From NCBI RefSeq assembly GCF_001423695.1, contig NZ_LMOZ01000001.1, positions 1,188,443 through 1,252,442 on the forward strand: a DNA stretch of 64,000 nt, given 5' to 3'. The stretch's first letter is position 1, and every line of letters begins with the position of its first letter. Source of the DNA: Leifsonia sp. Leaf336. Its GTDB lineage: Bacteria > Actinomycetota > Actinomycetes > Actinomycetales > Microbacteriaceae. Below, piece by piece: positions 45,440 through 54,321 of the stretch. A program made the translations under genes and the position numbers. The notes beneath the pieces were generated by a model, which made no database searches, had not been told where the DNA came from, and saw only the letters and a list, made by a program, of their open reading frames with translations.

Positions 45440-47002
45440 ATGTCTGCGTCCCGTCGCCGCCGGTCCCTGTTCGCCCTGCCCGGCACGGTGGTCCGTGCCG
45501 ACGAAGCGGTCGCGCGCCGCATCAACCACCGCACGACCGGCCCGCGTGCCGACGGGTTCTGGCGGCTCCTCAGCGGCGCCGCCGACCACGGCAAGCTGTG
45601 GTTCGCGGTCGCGGCCGTGCTCGTGGCGCTCGGCAAGCCCAAGGCGGCCCTGCGCGGCGTCGCGTCCCTCGGCCTCGCCAGCCTGGTGGCCAACGTCGTG
45701 GGCAAGACCCTGGTCGGAGGCGACCGGCCCGCGCTCACCTCGATCCCCGTCTCCCGCCGGCTCGACCGGTCGCCGACCTCGCCGTCGTTCCCGTCCGGGC
45801 ACACCGCGAGCGCCGTGGCGTTCGCCGCCGGTGTCGCACTGGAGTCGCCGTCGGCCGGCGCCGCGCTGGCTCCGCTCGCGGCGGGGGTCGGCTACTCGCG
45901 CCTCCACACCGGCGCGCACTGGTTCTCGGACGTCGCAGGAGGCGCGGCGATCGGCGCAGGCGCCGCGCTGCTTCTCAAGACAGCCACGCGACTGCTGCGA
46001 TCCGCTCGGCGGTCGGCGGCGCCCGCGCCGACCGCCGAGACGATCGATCTCCCGGTGCTCCCTCGGGGCGCCGGCGCGTTCATCGTCGTGAATCCGAGCT
46101 CCGGCGCGGGGCTCGGGAGGCCGGATCCGCGGCCGTTGCTCGCGGAGCGGTTCCCGGAGGCCCGGGTGCACGAGCTCCAGGAGGGCGACGACATCGCCGC
46201 GCTCGTGCAGGAGCAGCTCGACTCGGCCGAGCCTCCGCGCGTGCTCGGGATCTCGGGCGGAGACGGCACGGTCTCCGCGATGGCGCACGAGGCCAGGCTG
46301 GCCGGGCTGCCGCTGCTGGTGCTGCCGGGCGGAACGTTCAACCACTTCGCCAAGGCGGCGGCGCTCGAGTCGATCGAGACGGCTCTCGACGCCTTCGAGG
46401 CGGGCTCCGGTCGTCGCGTCGACGTCGCCGAACTGCGCTTCCCGGCCGGCGGCGGGGATGCCGTGACCCGGACGGTGCTCAACACGGCCTCCGTCGGCCT
46501 CTACCCGGCCTTCGTCGCCGAGCGCGAGAAGTACGAGGGCCGGTGGGGCAAGCCCGCGGCGGCGGTGATCGCCGCCATCCGCGTCGTGCGTTCCACCAGT
46601 CCGATCGAGGTGGAGATCGACGGCCGCACCCGGTCGATCTGGTCGGTGTTCGTCGGCATCGACCGCTACTACCCGGTGGCGGTGGCGCCGATCGAGCGCC
46701 GGAGGCTCGACGACGGCCTGCTGGACGTCCGCATCCTCTCCGCGGGCCCGAAGCCGAAGACCCGCGGAGCGGTCGCGCTGGCGTTCGGCGGCCGCACCGA
46801 CGCTTTCGTCGCCCGGTTGCCGTTCCTGCAAGGGCCGCCGGCGATCGACGCGTTCACCGGCGACGGCTTGTCGGTGCGCGCTTGCGACGTCGACCCCGGC
46901 TACGCGCATGACGGCGAGGCCTCGGTGGAGACGCCGGGCGAGGGACTCGAGCTGCGGATCCTCCCCGCGGCGCTGGAGGTCTACTCGCCGCGCGAGCCGT
47001 GA
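45440..47002 (+). CDS. PAP2 phosphatase fused to a diacylglycerol-kinase-type domain
   Basis: A 520-residue fusion. The N-terminal half is a membrane PAP2 phosphatase with its three motifs: KTLVGGDRP, FPSGHTAS and YSRLHTGAHWFSDV. The second half is a lipid kinase catalytic domain with NPSSGAG, the nucleotide loop ISGGDGTVSAMAHE and LPGGTFNHFAK. Together they could remove one phosphate-bearing lipid and phosphorylate another, as in other actinobacterial fusions of this type; the true substrates are unknown. TACGGT ends six bases before the ATG. Confidence 0.9.
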   Translation: MSASRRRRSLFALPGTVVRADEAVARRINHRTTGPRADGFWRLLSGAADHGKLWFAVAAVLVALGKPKAALRGVASLGLASLVANVVGKTLVGGDRPALTSIPVSRRLDRSPTSPSFPSGHTASAVAFAAGVALESPSAGAALAPLAAGVGYSRLHTGAHWFSDVAGGAAIGAGAALLLKTATRLLRSARRSAAPAPTAETIDLPVLPRGAGAFIVVNPSSGAGLGRPDPRPLLAERFPEARVHELQEGDDIAALVQEQLDSAEPPRVLGISGGDGTVSAMAHEARLAGLPLLVLPGGTFNHFAKAAALESIETALDAFEAGSGRRVDVAELRFPAGGGDAVTRTVLNTASVGLYPAFVAEREKYEGRWGKPAAAVIAAIRVVRSTSPIEVEIDGRTRSIWSVFVGIDRYYPVAVAPIERRRLDDGLLDVRILSAGPKPKTRGAVALAFGGRTDAFVARLPFLQGPPAIDAFTGDGLSVRACDVDPGYAHDGEASVETPGEGLELRILPAALEVYSPREP

Positions 47003-47012
47003 CGCTCCGCCG

Positions 47013-49448
47013 TCAGGACTCCCGCACGACTTCGTCGACGGACTTGTCCGGCCGCAGGCCCCGCCACGACGGCTGACGGAGGCGGTCGGTGGCCGTCCAC
47101 TCGGCGAACTCGACCTCGCCGACGTACTCGGGACGCACCCAGTGCGCGCCGCGGGCGTCCAGCGACGGCACACCGGTCAGTGGAGGGGTCTTGCGCTCGT
47201 GCGCCGACAGTTTCTTCGCGAGGTCGTCGAGCATCGCGTCGGTGAAGCCCGTGCCCACCTTGCCCACGTAGCGCAGCTCGCCGTCGTCGGGGATGCCGAG
47301 CAGCAGCGCGCCGATCCCATTGGCCCTTCGCCCGTTGCCGGGCGTCCAGCCGCCGATGACGACCTCCTGGTTGAGGTGGTGCTTGATCTTGATCCAGGTG
47401 CGGGAGCGCCGGCCGGTCGCGTAGGTGCCGTCGCGCTGCTTGGCCATCACGCCTTCGAGACCCAGCTCCTTCGAGGAGGCGATGGCGTGGTCCACGTCGC
47501 CCGCGAACGCGGGCGGCACCTGCACCGGGTCGTCCTTGGGGGGCGTGAGGGCGGCCTCCAGAGCGGCGCGCCGGTCATCGTAGGTCTCGCGACGGAGGTC
47601 ATTGCCGTCGAGCTCGAGGATGTCGAACACGAAGTAGTGGGCGGGGGCGCGCTTGGCCGCCGCCTCCACCTCCGCGGGCCGGGTCAGGCCCATGCGGGTC
47701 TGCAGGAGGCCGAAGTCCGGCCGGCCCTGCCGGGTGAGCGTCACGATCTCACCGTCGACGACGAGGTCGTGCCCGTCGGCGAGCTCGACGAGCCCGGCGA
47801 GGTCAGGGTAGGTGCGGGTGACGTCGTTGCCGTTGCGGGTCGTCAACCGGAGGCCGCCGTCCTGCACGACCGCGATCGCGCGGATGCCGTCCCACTTCAT
47901 CTCGAACGCCCATTCGGCTTCGTCGTGGATGTCCTTCCGCGAGCCGAGGGTCGCGAGCATGGGGGAGACAGGCGGGCTGTCGATCGGGCGGGGTGCGCCC
48001 TTCTTCTCGGGAGTCATCTTCGCCGGAGCCTTCTTCGCCGTCCCCTCGTGCGAATCCGCCTCCTTCATCAGATGGATGAGCCAGTTCTTCTCGTCGCCGC
48101 CCTGCGCGGTGGCGATGAGCGCGAACTTGCGCGGAACGCCGCCCAGCCCGCCGTCCTTCTGGCCGTGCAGGGTGGCGATCACCTCGTCGTCGCGCCATTT
48201 CTCGAGCTCGTACTCGCCGTGATCCCAGATGTCCACGTGGCCGGCCCCGTACTCCCCGTGCGGGATGTCGCCGGCGAATGTTCCATACTCCAGCGGGTGG
48301 TCCTCCACGTGCACCGCCAGGTGGTTCTGCTTCGGGTCGTTCGGCGGCCCCTTCGGGAGCGCCCAGCTGACCAGGACCCCGTCGTGCTGCAGCCGGAAGT
48401 CCCAGTGCAGTCGCCGGGCGTGGTGCTCCTGGATGACGAAGGAGCGACCGTCCGCCGCGTCGGGGCTCACCGACGGCACCGGCTCCGGCGTCTTGTCGGC
48501 GTCGCGCTTGGAGCGGTACGTGGTGAGCCGGTCCGTCTGCTCGGCGGCGGCCCGGCCGGCGGAGAGGTCGGCGAGCGGATCCCCGCGCTTCTTCACCCGG
48601 TCGAGCACCTCCGTGTACTCGAGATGCCGCAGATCCTTGGAGGCCAGCTCGCGCCACGTGCGCGGCGCCGCGACCGTCGGCCGGAACCGCCCACGCAGCG
48701 AGTAGGGAGCGATCGTCGTCTTCGCGCCGTTGTTCTGGCTCCAGTCGACCAGCACCTTGCCCGTCCGCAACGCCTTCTTCATGTCGCTCACCACGAGGTC
48801 GGGATGGTCGGCCTCCAGCGCCCGTGCCAGCTCGTGCGCGACGGCCGAGACCTGGTCGCTGGTCTGCGAGCCGTCGAGCGGCGCGTAGAGGTGGATGCCT
48901 TTCGACCCGCTGGTGACCGGCAGCGGGTCGAGGCCCATGTCGGCGAGGATCGCCCGCGCGAGCCGTGCGACCTCTGCGCACTCGAGAAGCGTCGCACCGT
49001 CGCCGGGGTCGAGGTCGAGCACCAGCCGGTCGGGATTCTTGCGCTGATCGCCGCGGCCCACCCGCCACTGCGGCACGTGCAGCTCCAGGGAGGCGATCTG
49101 CGCGAGCCACACGAGCGTGGCGCGGTCGTTGACGAGCGGGTAGGTGTTCTCGCTGGTCTTGTGCCTGATCGTGCGCGTCTTCACCCAGCCTGGCGTGGAG
49201 GCCGGGTCGAGGTTCTTCTGGAAGAACACGTCGCCCGGCTTCTCCGGCGTGCCGACGCCGTGAACCCAGCGCTTGCGCGTGGCGATCCGGTCGCGCGTGT
49301 GCGGGATCATCACGTCCGCGATCGCGCTGTAGTAGCCGATGATGTCGGCCTTGGTGGTGCCGGTCTCCGGGTACATCACCTTGTCGAGGTTGGTCAGGCG
49401 CAGCCGGTGGCCGTCGATCGAGACCGTCTCGGTGTCCTCCGCAACCAT
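47013..49448 (-). CDS. ligD: NHEJ ATP-dependent DNA ligase LigD
   Basis: An 811-residue multidomain ligase of bacterial end joining, in the mycobacterial order polymerase-phosphoesterase-ligase. The polymerase/primase domain (about 1-270) has LTNLDKVMYPETG and LDLDPGD with its metal aspartates. The 3'-phosphoesterase domain starts FVIQEHHARRLHWDFRLQ near residue 334. The ligase nucleotidyl Lys is Lys518 in EMKWDG, followed by the OB fold. TACGGT sits six bases upstream of the ATG. It is divergent from ku across 104 bases, so the two repair partners can be co-regulated. Confidence 0.96.
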   Translation of the reverse strand: MVAEDTETVSIDGHRLRLTNLDKVMYPETGTTKADIIGYYSAIADVMIPHTRDRIATRKRWVHGVGTPEKPGDVFFQKNLDPASTPGWVKTRTIRHKTSENTYPLVNDRATLVWLAQIASLELHVPQWRVGRGDQRKNPDRLVLDLDPGDGATLLECAEVARLARAILADMGLDPLPVTSGSKGIHLYAPLDGSQTSDQVSAVAHELARALEADHPDLVVSDMKKALRTGKVLVDWSQNNGAKTTIAPYSLRGRFRPTVAAPRTWRELASKDLRHLEYTEVLDRVKKRGDPLADLSAGRAAAEQTDRLTTYRSKRDADKTPEPVPSVSPDAADGRSFVIQEHHARRLHWDFRLQHDGVLVSWALPKGPPNDPKQNHLAVHVEDHPLEYGTFAGDIPHGEYGAGHVDIWDHGEYELEKWRDDEVIATLHGQKDGGLGGVPRKFALIATAQGGDEKNWLIHLMKEADSHEGTAKKAPAKMTPEKKGAPRPIDSPPVSPMLATLGSRKDIHDEAEWAFEMKWDGIRAIAVVQDGGLRLTTRNGNDVTRTYPDLAGLVELADGHDLVVDGEIVTLTRQGRPDFGLLQTRMGLTRPAEVEAAAKRAPAHYFVFDILELDGNDLRRETYDDRRAALEAALTPPKDDPVQVPPAFAGDVDHAIASSKELGLEGVMAKQRDGTYATGRRSRTWIKIKHHLNQEVVIGGWTPGNGRRANGIGALLLGIPDDGELRYVGKVGTGFTDAMLDDLAKKLSAHERKTPPLTGVPSLDARGAHWVRPEYVGEVEFAEWTATDRLRQPSWRGLRPDKSVDEVVRES

Positions 49449-49462
49449 GCGATCACCGTACG

Positions 49463-49486
49463 CCTGCCGCGCCGTCCCGCGGCAGG
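49463..49486. promoter_or_regulatory. Inverted repeat between ligD and ku
   Basis: CCTGCCGCG and CGCGGCAGG form a perfect nine-base inverted repeat around six bases. It lies immediately upstream of the ligD -10 and about 30 bases before the ku -35. It could be an operator shared by both genes. Confidence 0.5.
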
Positions 49487-49517
49487 GACAGCGATCGACC
49501 ATTGCGGGCTTTCCCCA

Positions 49518-49546
49518 TTGAGTTTGTGCGGTTCGACGGACACGAT
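49518..49546 (+). promoter_or_regulatory. Promoter of ku
   Basis: TTGAGT at 49518-49523 and CACGAT at 49541-49546 are 17 bases apart, and the -10 ends six bases before the ku ATG. This predicts a leaderless ku-topoisomerase mRNA. Confidence 0.6.
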
Positions 49547-49552
49547 GGACCC

Positions 49553-50449
49553 ATGAGGGCGATTTGGACGGGCGCTATCACCTTCGGGCTGGTCAATGTG
49601 CCCGTGAAGGTCTACAGCGCGACAGAGGATCACGACGTGGCGCTGCACCAGGTGCACGACGCCGATGGCGGGCGCATCCGCTACAAGCGCGTCTGCGAGA
49701 TCGACGGCAAGACCATCCCGTACGAGCACATCGCCAAGGCGTACGACGACGGCGAGCGCACCGTCATCCTGACGTCGGAGGACCTGGAGTCGCTGCCGGC
49801 CGAGCGCAGCAGGGAGATCGACGTCGTCGAGTTCGTGCCCAACGACCAGCTCGACCCGCTCTGGTTCGACCGAAGCTACTACCTGGAGCCGGACTCCAAG
49901 TCGCTCAAGGCCTACGCGCTGCTGCGCAAGACCCTGGAAGACGAGGACCGCACGGCGATCGTCAACTTCGCCCTCCGCCAGAAGACGCGCCTCGGCGCCC
50001 TCCGGGTGCGCGGCAACGTGCTCGTGCTGCAGACCATGCTCTGGCACGACGAGATCCGGGAGGCCGACTTCCCGGCCCTGGAGACGTCGCCGCGCATCAC
50101 CGAGCGCGAGCTGTCGCTGTCCGCCGCGCTCATGGAGAGCTTCGCCGGCGACTTCGAGCCGGAGAAGTTCACCGACGAGTACCAGGAGGAGCTCCGCAAG
50201 CTGATCGACGCCAAGCTCGAGCAGGGCGAGACCATCGACACGGCCGTCACCTTCGGTGAAGAGGAGGAGAAGGCCGCGGGCGGCGGCGAGGTCATCGACC
50301 TGATGGAGGCGCTGCAGCGCAGCGTCGAGCGCAGCAGGGGAGGCAAGGCCTCGGAGAAGAAGACTCCCGCCACGGCCTCGGCCAAGGGATCGACGAAGAA
50401 GGAGGCGGCCGCCAAGGCCCCCGCGAAGAAGGCCAAGAAGCCCGCGTGA
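49553..50449 (+). CDS. ku: NHEJ end-binding protein Ku
   Basis: A 298-residue bacterial Ku that binds broken DNA ends as a homodimer and recruits LigD. It begins MRAIWTGAITFGLVNVPVKV and has the typical core ARQ-like segment IVNFALRQKTRLGALRV. The C-terminal 35 residues are a Lys/Ala-rich tail that in other Ku proteins aids DNA binding and threading. Its stop overlaps the topoisomerase start as GTGA. Confidence 0.97.
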   Translation: MRAIWTGAITFGLVNVPVKVYSATEDHDVALHQVHDADGGRIRYKRVCEIDGKTIPYEHIAKAYDDGERTVILTSEDLESLPAERSREIDVVEFVPNDQLDPLWFDRSYYLEPDSKSLKAYALLRKTLEDEDRTAIVNFALRQKTRLGALRVRGNVLVLQTMLWHDEIREADFPALETSPRITERELSLSAALMESFAGDFEPEKFTDEYQEELRKLIDAKLEQGETIDTAVTFGEEEEKAAGGGEVIDLMEALQRSVERSRGGKASEKKTPATASAKGSTKKEAAAKAPAKKAKKPA

Positions 50450-51414
50450 CGCGCCTGCGGCGAAGTGACCCGTCGGGGCCGGGGTACGCCCGGCGCGACT
50501 CGGCCAAGGGTCCCGTGTACGAAGACGAGGCCGGGAACCGGATCGTGGACGAGCGCGAGCTCGAGCGGATCCGGTCCCTGGTCATCCCGCCCGCATGGAA
50601 GGACGTCTGGATCTCGCCGGACGCGCGGGGGCACATCCAGGCCGTCGGGACCGACGCCGCCGGGCGTCGGCAGTACCGCTATCACGACTCGTGGCGGCTG
50701 CATCAGGACCGCGTCAAGTTCGAGCGGGCGGCCCAGCTGGCCGAGACGCTGCCGTCGGCGCGCCGCAAGGTGACGATGGACCTCCGCGAGGAGGGCTTCG
50801 GCCGCGACCGCATCCTCGCCGCGGCGTTCCGCATCATCGACCTCGGCAGCGTCCGGATCGGGAGCGAGGAGTACCTGCACGCCAACGGGAGTCGCGGGCT
50901 CACGACCCTGCTCTGCCGGCATGCGCGGGTCGACGGGGACGAGATCACTCTCACGTTCCCGGCCAAGTCGGCCCAGAAATGGACGAGCACGATCTCCGAC
51001 GCCGACCTCGCCGAGCTGCTCGCCGAGATCCAGGCCCTGCGCGGGCAGCGTTCCCGGCTGCTGTCATGGAAGGACGGCACCTGGCACACCATCCGGCCGG
51101 CGTCGCTCAACGAGTACATCCGGCGGCAGACGCGCGGCGAGTTCACGGCGAAGGACTTCCGCACCCTGCACGGCACGATCGTCGCGGCCGAGGCGCTCGC
51201 CGCGCTGGGCACGGCCGGTTCCGACGCCCAGCGCAAGAAGCGGGTGTCCGCGGCGGTGAACGAAGCGGCGGAGGCGCTGGGCAACACTCCGGCGATCGCG
51301 CGCAACAGCTACATCGATCCACGCATCTTCGACCGCTACCGCAACGGCGAGGTCATCGACACCTCCGCCGGCCGCGCGCCGGAGTCCGCGCTCCTCGAAC
51401 TGCTTTCGAGCTGA
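50446..51414 (+). CDS. DNA topoisomerase IB
   Basis: A 322-residue poxvirus-type topoisomerase IB, which relaxes supercoils through a 3'-phosphotyrosyl intermediate. The nucleophile is Tyr289 in ARNSYIDPRIF. Other catalytic-region segments are GSVRIGSEEY, FPAKSAQKW and KDFRTLHGT, supplying the Arg, Lys and His. The N-terminal domain includes SLVIPPAWKDVWIS. The GTG overlaps the ku stop by four bases, so it is translated with Ku. A role in break repair is suggested by this coupling but not shown. Confidence 0.93.
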   Translation: MTRLRRSDPSGPGYARRDSAKGPVYEDEAGNRIVDERELERIRSLVIPPAWKDVWISPDARGHIQAVGTDAAGRRQYRYHDSWRLHQDRVKFERAAQLAETLPSARRKVTMDLREEGFGRDRILAAAFRIIDLGSVRIGSEEYLHANGSRGLTTLLCRHARVDGDEITLTFPAKSAQKWTSTISDADLAELLAEIQALRGQRSRLLSWKDGTWHTIRPASLNEYIRRQTRGEFTAKDFRTLHGTIVAAEALAALGTAGSDAQRKKRVSAAVNEAAEALGNTPAIARNSYIDPRIFDRYRNGEVIDTSAGRAPESALLELLSS

Positions 51415-51431
51415 CTACTTTCGAGCTGACT
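51403..51431. repeat. Tandem duplication at convergent stop codons
   Basis: CTTTCGAGCTGACT occurs twice in tandem (51403-51416 and 51418-51431), separated by one A. The first copy holds the topoisomerase stop, and its end holds the MFS stop on the other strand. The result is two adjacent stops with no intergenic space. Confidence 0.85.
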
Positions 51432-52908
51432 GCGCCGGCGTCCCGGCCGACAGCGGCGCCGCGATGTCCTCCAGCGACTTGTTCTCGGCGTCAACGCCGA
51501 GGAACAGCTCGACCAGGCCCGCCGCGATCATCAGGCCGGCGCCGAGGTAGTAGCCGAGCACCACCGAGTGGATGCCTCCCTCGATCAGGTTGCCGAACAG
51601 GATCGGGCCGACGATCCCGCCGGCCGCGGTGCCGACGGCGTAGAAGAACGCGATCGCCATCGCCCGTGTCTCCATCGGGAAGATCTCGCTCACGGTGAGG
51701 TAGGCGGCGCTGGCCCCGGCCGAGGCGAAGAAGAAGACGACCATCCAGCACGCCGTCAGCCAGACCGCGTCGAGGAAGCCGGCGTCGAAGAGGAGGCCGG
51801 TGCCGACCAGCAGCACTCCCGAGCCGATGTACGACAGGGTGATCATGAACCGGCGGCCGACGGAGTCGAACAGCCGGCCGAGGAGGAACGGGCCGAGGAA
51901 GTTGCCGATCGCGATCGGCAGCAGCGCCCACGGCGCGACGTCGGTCGGCACATGCAGCAGCTTGGTGAGCACCAGCGAGAACGTGAAGAACACGGCGTTG
52001 TAGAGGAAGGCCTGACCGATGAAGAGCGAGAGCCCGAGGATGGAGCGCTTGGGGTACATCGTCACGCCCACCCGGATGATCTCGCCGAATCCGGTCGAGC
52101 GTCGCTGGTGGATCTCGATCGCCTTGTCGTCGGGCACCGTCTCGAGGGCGGACCCCTGCTGTTCCTCGATGTCGTGCTCGATCTCGGCGACCTCCTTCTC
52201 GGCCGCCTCGTCGCGACCGTGGATGAACATCCAGCGCGGCGACTCCGGCACGTTCCTGCGCACCAGGAGGATGACCAGGCCGAGCACCGCGCCGAGCCCG
52301 AAGGCGATGCGCCAGCCGACGTTGGCCGGGAAGATCGCGGTGTTCAGCAGGAAGACCGTGAGCACGGCGCCGAAGGCGGTGCCGAGCCAGTAGGACCCGT
52401 TGATGGCGAGGTCCACGACGCCTCGACGTCGCGCGGGGATCAGCTCGTCGATCGCCGAGTTGATCGCGGCGTACTCGCCGCCGATGCCTGCGCCGGTGAA
52501 GAACCGGAACAGGAAGAACATCCACGGCGTCACCGAGAACGCCGTCAGGACGGTGGCGAGGAGGTAGAGCCCGAGAGTGACGATGAAGAGCTTCTTGCGG
52601 CCGTACCGGTCGGTCAGGTAGCCGAAGACGAGTGCTCCTGTGCAGGCGCCTGCGACGTAGATCGCCGCGGCCAGGCCCACTTGGCTGGTCGTCAGCCCGA
52701 GCCCCGAGTCCGGCTCCGTGAGCCGGCTGGCGATCGCGCCGACGATCGTCACCTCGAGTCCGTCGAGGATCCAGACGGTGCCGAGGCCGACGACCACCAG
52801 CCAATGGAAATGCGACCACGGCAACCGGTCCAGCCGGGCGGGAATCATGGTACGGATGGTCTTGAGACCGGCTGTGGTTCCCTGGGAGTTCGATGCAGGC
52901 GCGTTCAC
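51415..52908 (-). CDS. MFS transporter, sugar-porter/metabolite:H+ symporter type
   Basis: A transporter of 497 residues with 12 helices and a large central loop of about 75 residues rich in Glu and Asp. The loop 2-3 motif is GYLTDRYGRKKLFI and loop 8-9 reads LGRLFDSVGRRFMITL. MFS proteins with this PESPRWMFIHG segment belong to the sugar/inositol/aromatic-acid porters; the substrate is not deducible. TACCGT lies seven bases before the GTG chosen; another GTG three codons upstream is possible but sits within that box. Confidence 0.88.
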   Translation of the reverse strand: MNAPASNSQGTTAGLKTIRTMIPARLDRLPWSHFHWLVVVGLGTVWILDGLEVTIVGAIASRLTEPDSGLGLTTSQVGLAAAIYVAGACTGALVFGYLTDRYGRKKLFIVTLGLYLLATVLTAFSVTPWMFFLFRFFTGAGIGGEYAAINSAIDELIPARRRGVVDLAINGSYWLGTAFGAVLTVFLLNTAIFPANVGWRIAFGLGAVLGLVILLVRRNVPESPRWMFIHGRDEAAEKEVAEIEHDIEEQQGSALETVPDDKAIEIHQRRSTGFGEIIRVGVTMYPKRSILGLSLFIGQAFLYNAVFFTFSLVLTKLLHVPTDVAPWALLPIAIGNFLGPFLLGRLFDSVGRRFMITLSYIGSGVLLVGTGLLFDAGFLDAVWLTACWMVVFFFASAGASAAYLTVSEIFPMETRAMAIAFFYAVGTAAGGIVGPILFGNLIEGGIHSVVLGYYLGAGLMIAAGLVELFLGVDAENKSLEDIAAPLSAGTPAQSARK

Positions 52909-53101
52909 GTCGGTCACGGTACGAGGAGGGCCCGATCGCCGTCATCCCCTTGACATCCGGCCAGTTGCGTGAGCGCAAGAGACACGCCTAGCGAGCCCCG
53001 CACACCTTGTCAACCCCTTGTTGGGGTCATGCTCATTCTGTCTACCCTTGGACACGAATCGAGGCAGAAAAACTCTGTGCACGATGGGATGGGATGACAC
53101 G
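52909..53101. promoter_or_regulatory. Divergent region between the MFS gene and the sigma factor gene
   Basis: About 190 bases. It holds the TACCGT of the MFS gene at one end. Toward the sigma factor there is ACCCC-TTGTT-GGGGT (53013-53027), a short hairpin, then TACCCT at 53042-53047, a possible -10 with a leader of about 50 bases. No gene is seen. Confidence 0.4.
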
Positions 53102-54013
53102 ATGACAGTGCTCGAAGTGACCAATGATCCAGTACGCGACTACCTCAATTCGATCGGGAGGACGCGGCTGCTCACGGCCGACGAGGAGGTCGCGCTCGCG
53201 AAGCGGATCGAGGTCGGCGTGCTCGCCGGCGATCGGCTGGCCACCCGCCCCGGATTGACTCCGCGCGAGAAGCGAGAGCTGCAGTACTTGGCCGACGATG
53301 GCAAGCGCGCGTTCGAGCGCTTCATCGAGGCCAACCTGCGCCTCGTCGTCAGCATCGCCAAGCGCTACGCGGGCCGTGGCCTCGCGGTCATGGACCTGAT
53401 CCAGGAGGGCAACCTCGGGCTCGTGCGCGCGGTCGAGAAGTTCGACTACCGCACCGGCAACAAGTTCTCCACGTACGCCACCTGGTGGATCCGCCAGTCC
53501 ATCCTCCGCGGCATCGCCGACACGGCTCGTCTCATCCGCATCCCGGTGCACACCGTGGAGAAGATCGACAAGCTCGACCGGATCCGCCGCGACCTGGGCG
53601 GCGAGCTCGGGCGCACGCCGACGCTGGAGGAGATGGCGGAGGCCGCCAACCTGACCCCTGCCGAGGTGCACAAGCTGCAGATGAGCGACTCGGAGACCGT
53701 GTCGCTGGCCGTGCCCGTCGGTGAGAACGAGGGCGCGGAGCTCGGCGACCTGATCGAAGACGGCGACGCCCCCGGGCCGTCGGAGTCGGTGGAGGTCGAA
53801 TTCCGTCACCGCGACCTGGAGGAGCGACTGCGCGAGCTGCCCCCGCGCGACGCCAAGGTGGTGCGCATGCGCTTCGGCCTCGACGGCCAGAAGCCGATGA
53901 CGCTGGACGAGGTGGGCGAGGTCTACGGAATCACCCGCGAACGGGTTCGCCAGCTCGAGACCCGCAGCCTCAAGCGGCTGCGCAGCCCCGAGCTGCTGGA
54001 GTACCTGCGCTAA
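53102..54013 (+). CDS. Group 2 (SigB/HrdD-like) RNA polymerase sigma factor
   Basis: A 303-residue sigma-70 protein with regions 1.2 to 4.2 but no region 1.1, the size of the non-essential primary-like sigmas of actinobacteria. Region 2 is [20 protein letters not shown] and [20 protein letters not shown]. Region 4.2 is [20 protein letters not shown]. The strong similarity to the principal sigma suggests it reads similar promoters, perhaps under stress. ATG codons 3-6 codons upstream make the exact start uncertain. Confidence 0.93.
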   Translation: MTVLEVTNDPVRDYLNSIGRTRLLTADEEVALAKRIEVGVLAGDRLATRPGLTPREKRELQYLADDGKRAFERFIEANLRLVVSIAKRYAGRGLAVMDLIQEGNLGLVRAVEKFDYRTGNKFSTYATWWIRQSILRGIADTARLIRIPVHTVEKIDKLDRIRRDLGGELGRTPTLEEMAEAANLTPAEVHKLQMSDSETVSLAVPVGENEGAELGDLIEDGDAPGPSESVEVEFRHRDLEERLRELPPRDAKVVRMRFGLDGQKPMTLDEVGEVYGITRERVRQLETRSLKRLRSPELLEYLR

Positions 54014-54038
54014 GCGCGACGACGGATACGAAACGCGG

Positions 54039-54066
54039 AACCCCGGGCTCAGGCGAGCTCGGGGTT
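54039..54066. terminator. Bidirectional hairpin terminator after the sigma factor gene
   Basis: AACCCCGGGCTC and GAGCTCGGGGTT form a 12-base stem with one mismatch and a four-base AGGC loop. It starts 25 bases after the sigma factor stop and overlaps the last codons of the small minus-strand gene. Confidence 0.75.
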
Positions 54067-54234
54067 CTCGTGTTCTGCGACCGCCTGGTCGAACGGGATG
54101 TCTCCCGGTCGATCACCCGGGTCGGCCTGGTCGACGCCCGGCTCCGCGTCCGCGGGCGCGGCGGTAGGGTCGACCGGTGGTGCCTCCGCCGGTGCAGCGG
54201 GTGCCGCGACCGGGTCTTCTTCTGCCGGAGCCAT
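54049..54234 (-). CDS. Small acidic Pro/Ala-rich protein of unknown function
   Basis: A possible 61-residue protein rich in Ala, Pro, Glu and Asp, with no predicted fold. It ends in IPFDQAVAEHENPELA, which is less repetitive than the rest. Codon usage follows the high-GC pattern with few odd codons. Its last codons form one arm of the terminator. I have no homology evidence, so this could be a fortuitous frame. Confidence 0.45.
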   Translation of the reverse strand: MAPAEEDPVAAPAAPAEAPPVDPTAAPADAEPGVDQADPGDRPGDIPFDQAVAEHENPELA

Positions 54235-54321
54235 GGTGGCCTCCCTCGCTCGATCCGCAAACAATAGGAGTGTCGCCACCGCCGATCAAGACGCGCTGAG
54301 TCTTTCTCAGCGAGTTGTCGG

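Noticed and set aside
54049-54234. Treating the acidic 61-residue frame as a confident gene
   Set aside because: It has no homology evidence, low complexity, and its end overlaps a terminator arm, so it is reported only at low confidence.
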